7,991 bases of DNA. Source: DATARH01 sp035504075. Its GTDB lineage: Bacteria; Pseudomonadota; Alphaproteobacteria; ATCC43930; CGMCC-115725. Where the stretch lies: contig DATJSO010000257.1 of the NCBI GenBank assembly GCA_035504075.1, forward strand, positions 1-7,991. Direction: 5' to 3'. Below, piece by piece: positions 7,901 to 7,991 of this stretch; the stretch's first letter is position 1, and each line of letters starts with the position of its first letter. Below the pieces are notes generated by a model. That model was not told the DNA's origin and did no database searches. It saw only the letters and a program-made list of their open reading frames with translations. The position numbers and the translations under genes are program-made.

Positions 7901-7991
7901 CTCGACGGTCTCGCTGTCGCCGCTTCCGATCGTCGTGCCGCTGGCGCTGCCGTAGACGATCTGCTCTGCGTCGCTGTCGAGCAGCGTCGCG
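4916..7991 (-). CDS. Large modular secreted protein with DUF4214-like, RTX-like and FG-GAP/VCBS-like repeat modules, N-terminus outside window
   Basis: 1024 residues are visible; the frame is open through the right edge, so the true start lies beyond it. Modules in order: (a) 7991-7799, Gly/Thr-rich beta-helix sequence of AIDA type (GSASGTTIGSGDSETVEAGG); (b) 7795-7562, a GFALGDTIDL cassette ending in a DGEGFTAVTI strand; (c) 7561-7442, a Pro/Ser linker; (d) 7426-6782, two related domains of about 110 aa; (e) 6718-6119, helical DUF4214-like units; (f) about 6100-5825, an RTX-terminal-like cassette (NDTITGFNPTQDAFQL to SALSSANFYV); (g) 5782-4919, six 50-aa FG-GAP/VCBS-like units. Only seven Lys/Arg and one Cys occur in 1024 residues, with many Asp/Glu, as in type I-secreted or cell-surface proteins. 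No RTX nonapeptides are visible. There is no autotransporter beta-barrel at the C-terminus, so type I secretion is the likelier route, by inference. Specific function is unknown; adhesion or matrix binding is a guess from the modules. Confidence 0.88.
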   Translation of the reverse strand, partial: ATLLDSDAEQIVYGSASGTTIGSGDSETVEAGGVAIDPTISGGTLQLLAGAAVGGSIDFTGAGGELQIYGATLPTVPISGFALGDTIDLSGLPFTASAMAVFSSGTLTVSSGATVDHLTLAGITSGTAFVTSDDGEGFTAVTISPAPASPPPASPPPPSPPPASPPPPSPPPPSPPPPSPPPPSSQLYDFVYTYNGSGDYYDGTVAGGDYDVGQTIATADGQYTILADAGTTSEAAGTVFVIDYSHSGPGEASPVPVATAAGQPSGTGGLGTEQGAVLGTDGSDHVFTPATPASFPLNALFGFTFTYADGAEFYTGTVAVAAGSSSVPLPAASDGSYTVFADGVTTAPVGTVVVDRFTADGSAFIPNATAAGQPDGTGGLGSESDTITINGRVFAFSDTSEPSVAITASLVPVSPPPPAASVAADEVDEIYADVLALDLNDPSEAGDDPSDWNAAPTYISMLEAGTTTVAAIEQTLANGPYAQCLLAEQYQQVVGAEIGASDLATFTSLLADGSTQAAVRLIMAQSDAAQNAIEGVYQQVLGRLPEAAELNAAETYVGASGYSLANLQQDLSVSLEAQVDLTQLFETIVGRAPDAAELVGMEDQLATGTSQASLQATLLSNGSAGGYTTVIAGAGSANLSAAAGAPTLFNVTDPEFGNDTITGFNPTQDAFQLSNSTVADYTAVAADETASDGGTLITFNSEQSIFISGVAPSALSSANFYVDPPPAPWPVLPDVEWTDPATGDTGFWTLDATGNVSGFNDQGDANTNYTAVAAGNFDGSGHDDVLWENQSTGDTGYWATSASGQITGFVDLGDANTAYNVAGVGDFDGSGHDEVLWEDPTTGDTGYWTTNASGQVTGFFDMATASSSYSIVGIGDFDGSGHDEVLWEDKATGDTGYWTTNASGQVTGFTDLGQAAPGYAVVGVGDFDGVGHDEVLWEDTATGDTGYWTTNAQGKVTGFHDFGFADTAYTVVGVGDYNNSGLSEVLWENTATGDIGYWTTTAGGALSGFHELAVANTAYHLVQS
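4919..5782 (-). repeat. Six tandem 150-bp coding units (50-aa FG-GAP/VCBS-like repeats)
   Basis: The end of the large gene is built of units at 5782-5633, 5632-5483, 5482-5333, 5332-5183, 5182-5033 and a short last unit 5032-4919 (38 residues). There are no insertions or deletions: the landmark encoding the TGDTGYW region recurs at 5741, 5591, 5441, 5291, 5141 and 4991. Each full unit runs W-E-D/N-x-x-T-G-D-T-G-Y-W, then G-x-x-x-G-F, then a G-D-F-D-G-x-G-H-D-E-V-L loop. The Asp-rich loop resembles the calcium-binding loop of FG-GAP repeats, which form beta-propeller blades. The fifth unit has a degenerate loop (GDYNNSGLSE), and the last ends before its loop. Positions 5271-5350 and 5421-5500 match at 76 of 80 bases. 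Confidence 0.9.
5825..6100 (-). other. RTX-terminal-like domain inside the large protein
   Basis: The encoded segment reads GNDTITGFNPTQDAFQLSN, then ASDGGTLITF, then QSIFISGVAPSALSSANFYV. The pattern DxITGFxxxxDxxxL, followed by a DGGTxITF strand and an xIxIxGVxxxxLxxxNF ending, is typical of the segment that closes calcium-binding RTX and serralysin-like secreted proteins. Here it is not at the C-terminus: it is followed by a Pro-rich joint (DPPPAPWPVLP) and then the 50-aa repeat block. The assignment rests on pattern wording only. Confidence 0.55.
6119..6718 (-). other. DUF4214-like helical array (up to four units) inside the large protein
   Basis: About 200 residues, mostly helical and Ala/Gln/Leu-rich. 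Two clear units contain YQQVLGRLPEAAEL and FETIVGRAPDAAEL, the conserved GRxPxxxEL signature being 48 residues apart. A preceding unit starts YQQVVGAEIGASDL, 47 residues before. A first, more divergent unit starts DEIYADVLALDLNDP and carries an acidic insertion (about PSEAGDDPSDW). This fits Pfam DUF4214, a helical module of unknown function often found in bacterial secreted proteins beside RTX-type sequence. The only cysteine of the visible protein (in YAQCLLAEQY) lies here. Confidence 0.6.
6782..7426 (-). repeat. Two tandem divergent domains of about 110 aa
   Basis: Unit one (about 7426-7109) and unit two (about 7090-6782) share an ordered set of blocks: FxYTYxxGxxYYxGTVA / FTFTYADGAEFYTGTVA, then ADGQYTILAD / SDGSYTVFAD, then GTVFVIDYS / GTVVVDRFT, then ATAAGQPSGTGGLGTE / ATAAGQPDGTGGLGSE. 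The last block is also conserved in DNA at 6851-6890 and 7181-7220, 330 bp apart; earlier blocks are 113-114 residues apart, so small indels separate the copies. The alternating aromatic and Thr residues suggest beta-strands. I do not recognise a named family. Confidence 0.75.
7442..7561 (-). repeat. 15-bp microsatellite-like repeat encoding a Pro/Ser linker
   Basis: Eight consecutive 5-residue units of type S-P-P-P-P or S-P-P-P-A (the first is S-P-A-P-A), 40 residues in all. On the plus strand it appears as repeated ggtgacggcggcggc and ggtgacgccggcggc. It separates the beta-helix part from the tandem domains and should act as a stiff, extended spacer. A shorter Pro-rich joint (SPPPPAAS) follows the tandem domains, and another (DPPPAPWPVLP) precedes the 50-aa repeats, so Pro joints appear to mark module borders. 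Confidence 0.9.

Overview
The window is GC-rich and densely packed. Every gene I can support lies on the minus strand, so transcription runs from high to low coordinates. The RsmB, the RibA with a decayed RibB-like N-terminus, and the heparinase-like protein directly after rsmB together suggest an alphaproteobacterium. No rRNA or other marker fixes the genus. I see no tRNA, rRNA, CRISPR array, transposase or integrase.

Layout in direction of transcription: (1) 7991-4916, the C-terminal 1024 residues of a very large, acidic, probably secreted modular protein whose start lies outside the window. Its modules are an AIDA-like beta-helix end, a GDTIDL cassette, a Pro/Ser linker, two related domains of about 110 aa, a helical DUF4214-like array, an RTX-like terminal cassette, and six strictly phased 50-aa FG-GAP/VCBS-like units. 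(2) After a 108-bp gap with a possible promoter, ribA (4807-3680), GTP cyclohydrolase II of riboflavin synthesis, with an N-terminal RibB-like domain that has lost its active-site motif. (3) After 156 bp, rsmB (3523-2195), the 16S rRNA m5C967 methyltransferase. (4) After 171 bp, a heparinase II/III family protein (2023-269). (5) After 39 bp, the first 76 residues of a membrane sugar-phosphate transferase of the MraY/WecA family (229-1), cut by the window edge and missing from a simple ATG-to-stop ORF scan.

ribA and rsmB are housekeeping genes. The heparinase-like gene and the WecA-like gene fit a role in cell-envelope or exopolysaccharide metabolism, and the large protein is probably surface-exposed or released. 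No evidence joins them into one pathway. The only stretch of clear novelty interest is the large modular protein. Its individual modules resemble known families, but their combination, the near absence of Lys/Arg, and the exactly phased C-terminal repeat block deserve attention. I did not find a convincing undescribed multi-gene system. The four intergenic gaps are all under 300 bp and hold only small inverted repeats and one candidate -10 element.
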